Below are positions 1 to 7,722 of a stretch of DNA of 28,283 nucleotides, piece after piece. A program made the position numbers and the translations under genes. Below the pieces are notes generated by a model. It was not told where the DNA came from, did not search any database, and saw only the letters and a list, made by a program, of their open reading frames with translations. Where the stretch lies: the NCBI GenBank assembly GCA_937893735.1, contig CALBGD010000099.1:1-28283 (forward strand), in the 5' to 3' direction. The stretch comes from an uncultured Clostridia bacterium (GTDB lineage Bacteria; Bacillota; Clostridia; Oscillospirales; Ruminococcaceae). Positions within the stretch are counted from its first letter, which is position 1, and each line of letters begins with the position of its first letter.

Positions 1-254
1 GGACGAACCTGCGTCCTCGTCAACATAGGTCGGGTCGGTGTCGAGGTAATCCCCGGCTGCTTATCCGTGGGTATAGCCTCGGAAGTTGCAGCGGCGGAAG
101 CCTCCGCAGTTGCCGGAACTGCGGCGGAGTTGTTCTGCGCATATGCCGAAAGTGTGCACAGCAGAACCGTCAGGAACACCGAAACGAACAGCGACACCGC
201 GAATTTCAGCGCCAGCCGCTTATTCTCTTTTGTAAGCTGAAGCCGCTTTTCCAC
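1..254 (-). CDS. fliP: FliP-like flagellar export gate protein, N-terminal part (runs off window)
   Basis: FliP forms, with FliQ and FliR, the membrane gate of the flagellar type III export apparatus. Only about 84 codons are inside the window and the conserved FliP core is not reached, so the call rests on position directly after fliO plus an N-terminal signal-like segment. The GTG start at 254-252 has GGAGGT at 261-266, six bases upstream. Residues about 17-38 are hydrophobic and end near a signal-peptidase-like Ala-Tyr-Ala, followed by an Ala/Thr-rich stretch. The frame stays open to the edge, but after the GGGG run (51-54 on the plus strand) its codons become atypical, while the neighbouring frame looks more gene-like and acidic. 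A one-base error or a real frameshift is possible there. Confidence 0.55.
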   Translation of the reverse strand, partial: MEKRLQLTKENKRLALKFAVSLFVSVFLTVLLCTLSAYAQNNSAAVPATAEASAAATSEAIPTDKQPGITSTPTRPMLTRTQVR

Positions 255-268
255 GCCAGTACCTCCGA

Positions 269-610
269 TCATTTTTTGTTCATCATATCCTTAAGCACTA
301 TCTTGAAACTCTCCTTAAACGAGGGATTTCCGCCGTTTTCGTCCTTTTTCTCGATAAGCTGGTCTTCGGATTCCTCCAGTTCATGCACCTTCTCGATCCG
401 GCCGTTGGTGACTCCAAGGATCATGCACTTACCGCGCACGCTTACCAGCAGAAGCATTTTGTCAGGTCCGAGGTTTATCCTCTCCAGTATCTTCATATTT
501 CTGCTGTCGCTGGTGACTACCCGCCTGTTGAGCTTCTTCATCGCCCAGAATATCAGGAATACCAGCGCAAGAACGCCCAGCAGAGCCATTATCATCTGAA
601 AATATTCCAC
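269..610 (-). CDS. fliO: FliO/FliZ-like flagellar export apparatus assembly protein
   Basis: A 113-aa protein with one N-terminal transmembrane helix (residues about 6-24) and a small cytoplasmic domain containing the FliO-like pattern ERINLGPDKMLLLVSVRGK followed by a turn and a charged tail. FliO is a chaperone-like factor that helps FliP assemble into the export gate; the family is poorly conserved, so synteny between cheY and fliP carries much of the weight. The start is GTG at 610 with AGGGA at 619-623 upstream; an ATG at 618 is out of frame and ends quickly. Fourteen bases separate its stop from the fliP start, implying coupled expression. Confidence 0.8.
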   Translation of the reverse strand: MEYFQMIMALLGVLALVFLIFWAMKKLNRRVVTSDSRNMKILERINLGPDKMLLLVSVRGKCMILGVTNGRIEKVHELEESEDQLIEKKDENGGNPSFKESFKIVLKDMMNKK

Positions 611-774
611 TGCCGCATTCCCTGCCTTTCCCGGAAGAACATACCAACACCAAAAGCCGCACCATCAAACCGGCAGGTCTGAAAAGTGCGGCGGGAATTC
701 TGCTTCACGGAGCCTTCCGCTCCGCTGACAAGACCGCCCTGCACTCTGAGCAGCCGGTTCACAGGCACCCGTGA
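611..774 (-). other. cheY-fliO intergenic gap with a weak hairpin
   Basis: This 164-base GC-rich gap is one of the longest inside the flagellar operon. It contains a small inverted repeat, CGGAGC at 708-713 and GCTCCG at 719-724 with a 5-base loop and no T-run, so it is not an intrinsic terminator. A minus-strand frame stays open across most of the gap, but it has no good ribosome binding site and no recognisable protein. I see no promoter. Confidence 0.35.
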
Positions 775-1137
775 TCAGCCGAGTACCTTCTTGACGGTCT
801 GTAAGATTCTGTCCGGCTTAAAGGGCTTAACGATGAAGTCAAGTGCGCCGAGCTTGATAGCCTCAACGACCATTGCCTCCTGACCCATTGCGGAGCACAT
901 AACCACCTTAGCCATGGGATCCATGCCCTTGATGTCCTTGAGCGCTTCAATACCGGTCTTGTTCGGCATGGTGATATCCATGATAACGAGGTCAGGCTTC
1001 TCAGCTGCGTAAACCTCGCACGCAATAGCGCCGTCAGCAGCCTCAAGGATATTGGTGTAGCCGTTCTTTGTAAGAGCGTCCTTGATAAGCATTCTCATGA
1101 AAGCCGCGTCGTCTACCAGTAAAATCTTCTTGTCCAT
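775..1137 (-). CDS. cheY: CheY chemotaxis response regulator
   Basis: A 120-aa single-domain receiver. All active-site residues are visible: acidic pair Asp9-Asp10, phospho-acceptor Asp54 (in VIMDITMP), Ser82 and Lys104 (in VKPF). When phosphorylated by CheA, CheY binds the switch protein FliM (and, in Gram-positives, FliY), altering rotation bias. There is no DNA-binding domain, and its position immediately after fliY in a flagellar operon supports CheY rather than a sporulation regulator. Start ATG at 1137 with AAGGAG at 1149-1154, spaced 11 bases, which is long. The adjacent FliY has intact CheC-type phosphatase motifs, so signal and signal termination are encoded side by side. Confidence 0.95.
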   Translation of the reverse strand: MDKKILLVDDAAFMRMLIKDALTKNGYTNILEAADGAIACEVYAAEKPDLVIMDITMPNKTGIEALKDIKGMDPMAKVVMCSAMGQEAMVVEAIKLGALDFIVKPFKPDRILQTVKKVLG

Positions 1138-1174
1138 TGCTCAAAATTCTCCTTGAATATATAATGATTAAAAT

Positions 1175-2392
1175 TTATTCTTTGCCCAGGCTGTCCATGA
1201 ATTTGGACTTCACTATCTCAGTGATCCTGACGGCGAAGTTATCATCGATAACCACTACGTCGCCCCTTGCGATCAGGTTGCCGTTGACAACAACGTCAAC
1301 CGGAGCTCCTGCCTGGCGCTCAAGCTCGATAATTGTACCCTGTGTGAACTCCAGGATATCCTTTACCTTGCGCTTTGCCGTGCCTATCTCAACGGATATC
1401 TCCAGCGGAACGCCCATCAGCAGCTTCAGGTTATCCTGCTGGTCTGCCGGCAGTCCGTAGTCCACATTGTCAAACTGGTGGAGCTGCGCGTTCTGTATAT
1501 TTACCGGAGGCACAGGCGGCGGGTATGCGCCATAAGCCGCATACTGATTGGGATATGTATATCCGGGGTAGGGTGCAGGCTGTCCCTGCGGAGGATACGG
1601 ATAAGCTCCGGGCATAGGCTGCTGCGGCATTGCTGCGGGAGCAGGCTGCGGCTGAGACGCTGCTGGAGCCGACGCAGGCTGTGCTGCAGGAGCAGGCGCT
1701 GGCGCAGGAGCCGCTGCCGGCGTCGCCGATGCGGCGGGAGCTGCCGCCGAGTCAGCAGGAGCTTTCGGTTCATCTCCGTGGAACTTCTCTATCATCTTGC
1801 TGGAGAGCGACTTGGCAAGGTCAACAGACATAACGGACATAAACTCACTGTTCATGATCCCATCAACGGTAAGGTTGAATGTGACAGCAACAATAGTTTC
1901 ACTGGGGTCAAGCTCTGCAAGCTGGCAGAAATTCGTCTGCTCGATGACGTACGGGGTCGGGGTGGATATATCCACCGTCGTACCCAGGAGGTCGGAGAGT
2001 GCAGTAGCGGAGGCGCCCATCATCTGGTTCATTACCTCGGATACCGCGCTGATGTTCATCTCATCGAACTCAAAATCCGGAGAAACGACCAGCGGATTGC
2101 CCATGAGCTGATTAAGAATGAGCTGAACGTCGTCCTGCTTCAGCACCATCATGTTCTGTCCGGATATACCCTTGACATAAACTATCTTAACGCAGATAGC
2201 CGGCTCAAGACGGTCGTAATTAAGGTCAGCCGCCTTGACAACACTCACCTGCGGTGTAGTTATCCAGACCTTTGCGTTGAGCAGCTCAGAAACAGCCGTC
2301 GCAGCAGCGCCCATGCTTATGTTAAGTATCTCGCCTACCGCGTCGATCTCATACGAGCTGAATTCAACGTTTGCATCCTTTTCATTAGCCAT
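1175..2392 (-). CDS. fliY: FliY, flagellar switch protein with CheC-type CheY-P phosphatase domain and FliN domain
   Basis: A 405-aa two-domain protein of the C-ring. Residues 12-200 form a CheC/CheX/FliY phosphatase fold with both active-site helices intact: Asp17-x3-Glu21-x2-Asn24 followed 23 positions later by Pro47, and Ser115-x3-Glu119-x2-Asn122 followed by Pro145. This predicts CheY-P hydrolysis at the motor. Residues about 206-300 are an extended Ala/Pro linker that becomes Tyr/Pro rich near 262-295. Residues about 315-398 are a FliN/SpoA domain (MGVPLEISVEIG, then GAPVDVVVNG) that builds the base of the C-ring. The start has GAGGT at 2403-2407, overlapping the fliM stop, so translation is probably coupled to fliM. 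Confidence 0.93.
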   Translation of the reverse strand: MANEKDANVEFSSYEIDAVGEILNISMGAAATAVSELLNAKVWITTPQVSVVKAADLNYDRLEPAICVKIVYVKGISGQNMMVLKQDDVQLILNQLMGNPLVVSPDFEFDEMNISAVSEVMNQMMGASATALSDLLGTTVDISTPTPYVIEQTNFCQLAELDPSETIVAVTFNLTVDGIMNSEFMSVMSVDLAKSLSSKMIEKFHGDEPKAPADSAAAPAASATPAAAPAPAPAPAAQPASAPAASQPQPAPAAMPQQPMPGAYPYPPQGQPAPYPGYTYPNQYAAYGAYPPPVPPVNIQNAQLHQFDNVDYGLPADQQDNLKLLMGVPLEISVEIGTAKRKVKDILEFTQGTIIELERQAGAPVDVVVNGNLIARGDVVVIDDNFAVRITEIVKSKFMDSLGKE

Positions 2393-2405
2393 TGGACATT
2401 ATACC

Positions 2406-3395
2406 TCAATTCTCAATAAAATTATCTACCATTATAGCTTTCTTGTTGTTGTAGGTACCCATCTTTCCGGTACACCACAGCTTGTTGCCCACCTTGACGT
2501 CCACATCGCTGGTGATTTTCTTTCCAAGCGGTATAACGTCGTTGACCTGAAGGGTCAGCACCTCGTACAGGTCGAGATTTATCTCGCCGAGTACTGCGGT
2601 TATCGTGAGATCCGTTGTGCTGATGCCGTTCATAATGCTGTCGCGGCGTTCCTGCTCGCGGTTTGCGTCGAGCTTTCTTCTGGAGGCGCTGTATCTTGAA
2701 ACGAACTTGTTCATTATCTCATCAAGATTTATCGCCGGAACGCACACGGAAATCACGGACTTTGCGCCATTTATCTCAACCTCAAGGGCTACGATGATTA
2801 CCGTATCCTCATGGCCGATGGTCTGCACCACGCGAGAATTGGTTTCTATCCCGATGAGCTTAGGCTCGAGGTCTATGTGGCTCGCCCATGGCTCGTAAAG
2901 GAGATTAGCCATTTGGTTCATGACGTCGTTCATTATCGTGATCTCGATCTCCGTAAAGTCACGGTTGACATCGCGGAACTCTCCCCTGCCGCCGAGAAGC
3001 CTGTCTATCATCGTAAACGTGATAGTGTTGGAGATCTGCACGATGACCGTGGTCTCGCTGACTTCCTCGTTCTTTATGCCCATATCGACCATGCCCATAA
3101 GCACATAATCCGGCAGTGCGTTGTTGAATTCGCTGTACCTCTGCTCCTCGATACTTACGAGGGAAACGCGGCAGTACAGCCTGAGAAGCCCTGTGAAATA
3201 TGATGAAAGAAGCCGCGCATAGTTCTCGAAGATACCGTCGAGTACCTTTATCTGCTCCTTGGTGAACTTCTTCGGAGCGCGGAAATCATAATCCTTGATC
3301 TTTTCTTCTTCCTTCTGCGACACCACCGGAGCCACTCCGGCGGCGACGTTCTTTAGCATTTCATCTATTTGTTCCTGCGTCAGGCTTTCAGCCAT
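2406..3395 (-). CDS. fliM: FliM flagellar motor switch protein
   Basis: A 329-aa switch protein that receives CheY-P and links FliG to the FliN/FliY base of the C-ring. The N-terminal CheY-P binding peptide LTQEQIDEML is at residues 5-14, the CheC-like middle domain spans about 45-235 with the conserved GGRG at 135-138, and the C-terminal SpoA domain is at about 255-327. I chose the ATG at 3395 because it places the CheY-binding peptide at the N-terminus as in the family, with a GGGGGG ribosome-binding tract at 3405-3410. A longer frame back to 3473 would overlap motB and adds nothing family-like. No fliL lies upstream; motB does. Confidence 0.95.
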   Translation of the reverse strand: MAESLTQEQIDEMLKNVAAGVAPVVSQKEEEKIKDYDFRAPKKFTKEQIKVLDGIFENYARLLSSYFTGLLRLYCRVSLVSIEEQRYSEFNNALPDYVLMGMVDMGIKNEEVSETTVIVQISNTITFTMIDRLLGGRGEFRDVNRDFTEIEITIMNDVMNQMANLLYEPWASHIDLEPKLIGIETNSRVVQTIGHEDTVIIVALEVEINGAKSVISVCVPAINLDEIMNKFVSRYSASRRKLDANREQERRDSIMNGISTTDLTITAVLGEINLDLYEVLTLQVNDVIPLGKKITSDVDVKVGNKLWCTGKMGTYNNKKAIMVDNFIEN

Positions 3396-3435
3396 TTTCC
3401 AGATCCCCCCTGCAAAACTTTTTCGGATCCCATCG

Positions 3436-4443
3436 TTATTCTGACGCGCTGTCGGCGCCGCTGCCCGCATCACCTGCGGAGCTGTCCGCCTCTGCGCTCA
3501 TCAGGAACGAATCATAATCGCCGGAAATGACCGGTCCGACCATAAGCCCGGAGCTTCCCTGATCCGGGAACTTCTCGTCCAGAGAATCAATAATGGACTG
3601 GGCATAGTCGTTGGGCACCTTTGTGGTGTTATTGCTGTGGTCACCATCCGGATCGTAATTATCCATGTCAACGCCGTAGTCATACTTCAGGATATCCTTT
3701 ATGACTGCGGGGTCGGTGAGATCAACGTCGTTCTTAAGTATGACCATCTCAACGCGGCGGTTCTTCGCCATTCCTTCGATGGTGTCGTTATCTGCGATAG
3801 GCTCGGCATAGCCGCTTCCCTTCGTGCGGAACTGTTCAGTATCAAGCACCTTGCGGAAATCCATATATTTTACAACACTGACCGCACGGCCTGAGGACAG
3901 ATCCCAGTCATTTACTGCGGAGACTGCCTTCGCGGTGTGGCCATTTACGGTGCAGGTCTTTATGGAATTCTTGACTGCGTTTATGCCCGGAGATATACCG
4001 TCCAGCAGGTCCTTGCCCTGCTGTGTGAGCACAGCGCTGTTGGGCTCGAAGAACACATTGTTGTCGAACCTGATATTGAGGTGAGCCGCTCCGTTCTCGA
4101 CAGAAACGGAGTCAGAAAGGTCATTGTCTGAGATATACTGCGCGATATAATGATAAAGCTCGTCAGTTGTCTGCGGAAGAGTCCCCATACCGCCTGTGGA
4201 CGGCTGTTCGCTTGCGGTGCCCTCGCCCTCCTCGGGAGTGGGGTTCGGGGAATCAACATATTCATTAAGATACTTGCCGTGGGACTGGAACGCCTGATAT
4301 ATGTACTGCCACTTTACCTCGTCTGCGGACGAAGAAGCATAAAGCAAAACGAAGAACGTCAGCAGCAGCGTTACCATGTCGCTGTACGTTGACAGCCAGT
4401 CGTTGCTGTGGTCCTCCTTTGGCTTCTTTGCGAGTTTTGCCAC
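3436..4443 (-). CDS. motB: MotB stator protein with extended C-terminus
   Basis: A 335-aa stator subunit that anchors MotA to peptidoglycan. The N-terminal tail is basic, followed by one transmembrane helix (residues 23-40) preceded by the ion-binding Asp22 in STYSDMVTLLLTFF. A linker (about 62-95) leads to an OmpA/MotB peptidoglycan-binding domain (about 122-237) with the conserved NRRVEMVI near its end. Residues 238-335 are an acidic, Asn/Asp/Ser-rich extension beyond the usual family end, with no domain I recognise. Start is GTG at 4443 with AGGAGG at 4451-4456. It has its own upstream promoter and is separated from motA by 157 AT-rich bases, unlike the usual tight motAB pair. I cannot tell H+ from Na+ coupling. 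Confidence 0.93.
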   Translation of the reverse strand: MAKLAKKPKEDHSNDWLSTYSDMVTLLLTFFVLLYASSSADEVKWQYIYQAFQSHGKYLNEYVDSPNPTPEEGEGTASEQPSTGGMGTLPQTTDELYHYIAQYISDNDLSDSVSVENGAAHLNIRFDNNVFFEPNSAVLTQQGKDLLDGISPGINAVKNSIKTCTVNGHTAKAVSAVNDWDLSSGRAVSVVKYMDFRKVLDTEQFRTKGSGYAEPIADNDTIEGMAKNRRVEMVILKNDVDLTDPAVIKDILKYDYGVDMDNYDPDGDHSNNTTKVPNDYAQSIIDSLDEKFPDQGSSGLMVGPVISGDYDSFLMSAEADSSAGDAGSGADSASE

Positions 4444-4522
4444 GGGTATCCCTCCTCAGTGCTTTAGTACTCATTTGCGCAACAAAATCATAGCATGGGC
4501 ATACTTATCCCGCCATTATAAT

Positions 4523-4551
4523 ATTGTATCATAAAATCGCGGAAATTGCAA
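4523..4551 (-). promoter_or_regulatory. sigma-A type promoter upstream of motB
   Basis: On the minus strand, -35 TTGCAA (4546-4551) and -10 TACAAT (4523-4528) are separated by exactly 17 bases, and TGA directly precedes the -10, giving an extended -10 (TGnTACAAT). The expected start near 4516 leaves a leader of about 73 bases before the motB GTG. It lies in an AT-rich gap between motA and motB and would drive motB, fliM, fliY, cheY, fliO and fliP apart from the main promoter. Its -35 hexamer is identical to that of the flgB promoter. Confidence 0.6.
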
Positions 4552-4600
4552 ATACTTTTTGCGAATTTTATAATAGAATTTGTAAATTTTTTGATTTTTC

Positions 4601-5368
4601 TTACTTAGTATCTGAACGCTTCTTGGAAGCCGGCAGCATGAACTCCAGCTTTTCCTGAATATAGCGCGGGTTAGAGCCGTCCGCAATGGCGAGGACTCCC
4701 TCTTCGATAATCTGCATACACAGCAGCTCGTCCTCATGCGCGTTTGAAAGGGACATGGCAAGCGGGCTGAATAAGACATTCGCAAAAAGCGAACCATAGA
4801 ACGTCGTGATAAGCGCGGTAGCCATACCTCCGGCAAGTCCGTCAGGGTTGTCGGTCATGGTGTTAAGCATGTTAACAAGACCAACCAGTGTACCCAGCAT
4901 ACCGAATGCCGGAAAGATACCTACGCCTCTTTCAAAGAAGGAACGTCCTGCGTCATGGCGGTCGCACATGAAGCTGATCGCGTCATCGAGCATTCCGCGG
5001 ACCTTTGCTGTGTCGTTCGCGTCAACGATGAGCATGAGCGCGGACTTCATGAACTTATCCTGGCACTGGTTAGCGCTCTCCTCGAGTGCGAGCAGACCGC
5101 GTCCTCTTGCTATCTTGGCATATTCAACGATGTCGTCTATGTACTTTTCCGGCTTGTACTTCTTGGGTGTGAGCGCTATCTTGAACTTTCCGGGAACGCC
5201 CGCAAGATAGCTGATCGGATATGACGCAATAAGGCAGCCTATGGTACCGCCGACGGTGATTGCGAATGAGGAAGGATCCCAGAACCAGACGATCTGTCCG
5301 CCCTGGAAAATACCCATAATAACCATGCCAAACGCAACAACCCAACCGATAATAAGTGTAAAATTCAA
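4601..5368 (-). CDS. motA: MotA stator protein
   Basis: A 255-aa stator subunit, of MotA/TolQ/ExbB type, forming the ion channel with MotB. Four transmembrane helices are visible at about 5-22, 34-52, 148-170 and 182-204, with a large cytoplasmic loop between helices 2 and 3. Key residues seen: Pro153 (in FPAFGMLGT) and Pro202 (in FSPLAMSL), matching the two functional prolines of the family, and a charged GRGLLALEE patch at 89-97 that contacts FliG. The start is TTG at 5368, with GAGGGA at 5375-5380 six bases upstream; the next Met (residue 15) would remove half of helix 1. Length is typical. Confidence 0.95.
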   Translation of the reverse strand: MNFTLIIGWVVAFGMVIMGIFQGGQIVWFWDPSSFAITVGGTIGCLIASYPISYLAGVPGKFKIALTPKKYKPEKYIDDIVEYAKIARGRGLLALEESANQCQDKFMKSALMLIVDANDTAKVRGMLDDAISFMCDRHDAGRSFFERGVGIFPAFGMLGTLVGLVNMLNTMTDNPDGLAGGMATALITTFYGSLFANVLFSPLAMSLSNAHEDELLCMQIIEEGVLAIADGSNPRYIQEKLEFMLPASKKRSDTK

Positions 5369-5413
5369 AGAGAATCCCTCGCTTTTCTTAATAGCTTTCT
5401 ATGCTTCCATGCA

Positions 5414-5429
5414 ATGCTTTTATGTGAAA
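5414..5429. repeat. 16-bp direct repeat, copy A (flbD-motA gap)
   Basis: A 16-base word (plus strand atgcttttatgtgaaa) lies between flbD and motA and recurs identically at 8184-8199, at the flgD stop. Both copies sit just upstream of the ribosome binding site of the next flagellar gene. Chance cannot be excluded for one pair of this length in 28 kb. Confidence 0.4.
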
Positions 5430-5431
5430 GG

Positions 5432-5647
5432 CTATGCCTTCTGCTGCGTATCCGGCTTCATACGGGATCGCCGCCGCTGCCTGTTATATTCGAGAATCTT
5501 TGACTGAAGCTCCTTCATGCTTTCACGGACGATGTATGAGTGCCCGTTTGACAGCACAATGACCGTATCGGGAGTTTCGTTGACGGTTTCTATCATCAGC
5601 TCGTTGAGCATGAATTCCTTACCATCCAGTTTAGTTAGAAAGATCAT
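5432..5647 (-). CDS. flbD: FlbD/SwrD-family flagellar protein
   Basis: A 71-aa protein starting MIFLTKLDGKEFMLNELMIE, the hallmark of the small FlbD/SwrD family that lies next to flgE or the stator genes in many Gram-positive flagellar operons. In Bacillus the homologue SwrD raises motor torque; a role here next to motA fits but is inferred. The family core covers residues 1-56; the tail (57-71) is basic then polar. ATG at 5647 has GGAG about 5 bases upstream. It follows flgE by 67 bases containing a strong hairpin. Confidence 0.88.
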   Translation of the reverse strand: MIFLTKLDGKEFMLNELMIETVNETPDTVIVLSNGHSYIVRESMKELQSKILEYNRQRRRSRMKPDTQQKA

Positions 5648-5668
5648 AATTACTCCAACACATATATG

Positions 5669-5694
5669 CTCCCCCGCCCCCGCGGACGGGGGAG
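5669..5694 (-). promoter_or_regulatory. GC-rich intercistronic hairpin after flgE
   Basis: CTCCCCCG (5669-5676) pairs perfectly with CGGGGGAG (5687-5694) across a 10-base loop. No T-run follows on the minus strand (it reads into CATATATG), so it is a poor terminator and more likely an RNA processing or 3'-end stabilising element between flgE and flbD. Confidence 0.6.
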
Positions 5695-5714
5695 ATATGT
5701 CAGTTCAACTTACG

Positions 5715-7682
5715 TTATCTCTTGAGGGAAAGAAGCTCTTCAAGCATTGTATCAGAGGTTGTGATAACTCTGGAGTTTGCCTGATAGCCTCTCTGTGTAG
5801 TGATCATGTCGGTGAATTCCTGCGCGAGGTCAACATTGGACATCTCAAGCGCGCCGGAAACTACCTCGCCTGCGCCGTCAGAACCGCCGATGGCAAGCTT
5901 CGGGTCGCCGGAGGCAACGCTAGCCGCAAAGTTGGTTCCGCCCATAGCGGTAAGACCGTTCGGGTTATCAAATGTCGCGATATCCACACGGCCGAGGTTC
6001 AGATATCCATGAACAGCGTGATAGCCGATGATGGTGCCGTCCGTGCCGACAGTGATGTTTTCAAGGTCCTTGAAGCTCTGCTCCGCGCCCTTGCGTCCGT
6101 TGACCAGGTTGAATGTGGACAGGGACTTCGCAACTGTGGTATAGAAGCTGTCCTCGCCGCCGCCGAAGGAAACGGACGGGTTGTTCTCAAACAGCGCCTT
6201 TCTCTGACCGTTGTTCAGCGCCGCAAGACCAGTGAAGCTGTCCGCGTCAAAGGTGAACATCTTCTTTTCGCTTCCGCCCGCAGCAGCAGCTACTGCCGCG
6301 TTGATGTCTGCGAGAGCCGTTGCGTCGTCTGCGTATTCCTTATTTGTGATGGCAATTGTCAGTGTGTTGTCGTCCCACTGCGCGGTAGGAGCGTCGTAGT
6401 TGGAAACGTACTTGAACACGACCTTGTACTTGTTTGCAAACTCACCGGGCTGACTTGCGGTAGCCTTGATGTTTGAAACCAGCGGGTCAGTATTTACGAG
6501 CTTAAGAGTACCCCATGCGCCAATTGCAGTATCAAGTGAACCAGCGGGAACTTCGTACTTTGTGATGGAGAGATTCAGACCTGCAAGCTCTCCGGTCGTA
6601 TCAGCAGCCTTTGCAGCGACCACGCCGTCCTTTATAGCCTGTGTGATGTCGGAAAGTCTGGTGCTGTCTGTAACTGTGATAGTCCAGGCATTTGCGCCGG
6701 AATCATAGGTTGCAGATGTTGCGGTGCCCTTTGTAAGGGTGATGTCTGCGCTGTTGTATTTGTTCGCGCTGTTGGAGTTGCTTGTTGCGAATGCGATGGA
6801 AGCATAACTTGGAGTTGTTCCTGCACCGGTTCCTGCAACATTCTTCCTGCTCTCAACGCACGCCTGGTCGAGCTTGTGCGTCCAGCTGTCCACATTAGCC
6901 TTAGCCACAACGGAATTTGTAGAAGCCGGGAGATTCTCGAACGTGAACTTCAGGGAAACATCGTCAGGAAGCGTAACGCCGCCTGCCTGAAGGCACTTGG
7001 CGATCTCGTCCTCAAACGCCTGCGCGGAATCAAACTGCTGGTCCCTGTCGAAGAACAGGTTCAGCACGCCTGCGGAGTATGTAGCGAACGGGAATTCCGA
7101 CTGGTTGAACGTAACGGACATATCCGTGTAGTCGGACGGGTCGGAAACAGCGATGGTGACATCGCAGCCGTTTACGGTCTTTGTAGCGCTGGAGCAGTTG
7201 TCGTCTGTTGCGGCAATGCTTATCTTGATGGGCTGGCTGCCTGCGGGCTGGTTGTCGAAATCGCCGGAAACGCCAAGCACCTTGTAACCGGAAGCGTTAA
7301 CGAGGTTGCCCTCATCGTCTATCTTGAAAATACCGGCTCTTGTATAGAGGATATTTCCCGCGCTGTCCATTACCTGGAAGAAGCCCTCGCCGTCAAGCGC
7401 CATATCGAACTGGCTGTCCGAGAATGTAAAGCCGGACTGTGTCATGTTCGGTGTGGTGGAGTTGAGCTTTACGCCGTAGCCTACCTGAACAGGGTTAGTT
7501 CCGCCGAGGGTGGTGGAAGCGCCTGTCGGGGTCTTCTTTGTCTGATAGTAGAGGTCCGCAAAGGTAACAACGTTGGTCTTGTAGCCAGTGGTGTTTACAT
7601 TGGCGATGTTGTTGCCGATTACGTCCATTTTCTGCTGGTGGGTTTTCATACCGGATACACCGGTGTAAAGGGATTTAACCAT
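5715..7682 (-). CDS. flgE: FlgE flagellar hook protein
   Basis: A 655-aa hook subunit exported by the flagellar type III system and polymerised outside the cell. The N-terminal rod/hook signature is at residues 3-34 (LYTGVSGM, then GNNIANVNTTGYK), the conserved ALDGEGFFQV is at 95-104, and the C-terminal D0 helix ends with the family motif near 610-655 (SNVDLAQEFTDMITTQRGYQ). Hook proteins are commonly 400-450 aa, so about 200 extra residues are inserted in the surface-exposed middle (roughly 140-560), rich in Ala, Thr, Ser and Asp. GGAGG at 7691-7695 precedes the ATG. Hairpins lie both before and after the gene. FlgG is less likely, given the size and the FliK-FlgD-FlgE context. Confidence 0.95.
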   Translation of the reverse strand: MVKSLYTGVSGMKTHQQKMDVIGNNIANVNTTGYKTNVVTFADLYYQTKKTPTGASTTLGGTNPVQVGYGVKLNSTTPNMTQSGFTFSDSQFDMALDGEGFFQVMDSAGNILYTRAGIFKIDDEGNLVNASGYKVLGVSGDFDNQPAGSQPIKISIAATDDNCSSATKTVNGCDVTIAVSDPSDYTDMSVTFNQSEFPFATYSAGVLNLFFDRDQQFDSAQAFEDEIAKCLQAGGVTLPDDVSLKFTFENLPASTNSVVAKANVDSWTHKLDQACVESRKNVAGTGAGTTPSYASIAFATSNSNSANKYNSADITLTKGTATSATYDSGANAWTITVTDSTRLSDITQAIKDGVVAAKAADTTGELAGLNLSITKYEVPAGSLDTAIGAWGTLKLVNTDPLVSNIKATASQPGEFANKYKVVFKYVSNYDAPTAQWDDNTLTIAITNKEYADDATALADINAAVAAAAGGSEKKMFTFDADSFTGLAALNNGQRKALFENNPSVSFGGGEDSFYTTVAKSLSTFNLVNGRKGAEQSFKDLENITVGTDGTIIGYHAVHGYLNLGRVDIATFDNPNGLTAMGGTNFAASVASGDPKLAIGGSDGAGEVVSGALEMSNVDLAQEFTDMITTQRGYQANSRVITTSDTMLEELLSLKR

Positions 7683-7722
7683 TCTATTGACCTCCAGAAT
7701 AAGTTGTCATTGACTTGACCGC

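Noticed and set aside
605..772. Minus-strand open frame of about 55 codons between cheY and fliO
   Set aside because: It starts with GTG lacking a ribosome binding site and overlaps the fliO start. The gap is GC-rich, so open frames arise by chance.
3620..3665. Calcium-binding or dockerin-like motif in the MotB tail
   Set aside because: DNYDPDGD resembles part of an Asp-rich loop, but neither a paired motif nor a dockerin helix is seen.
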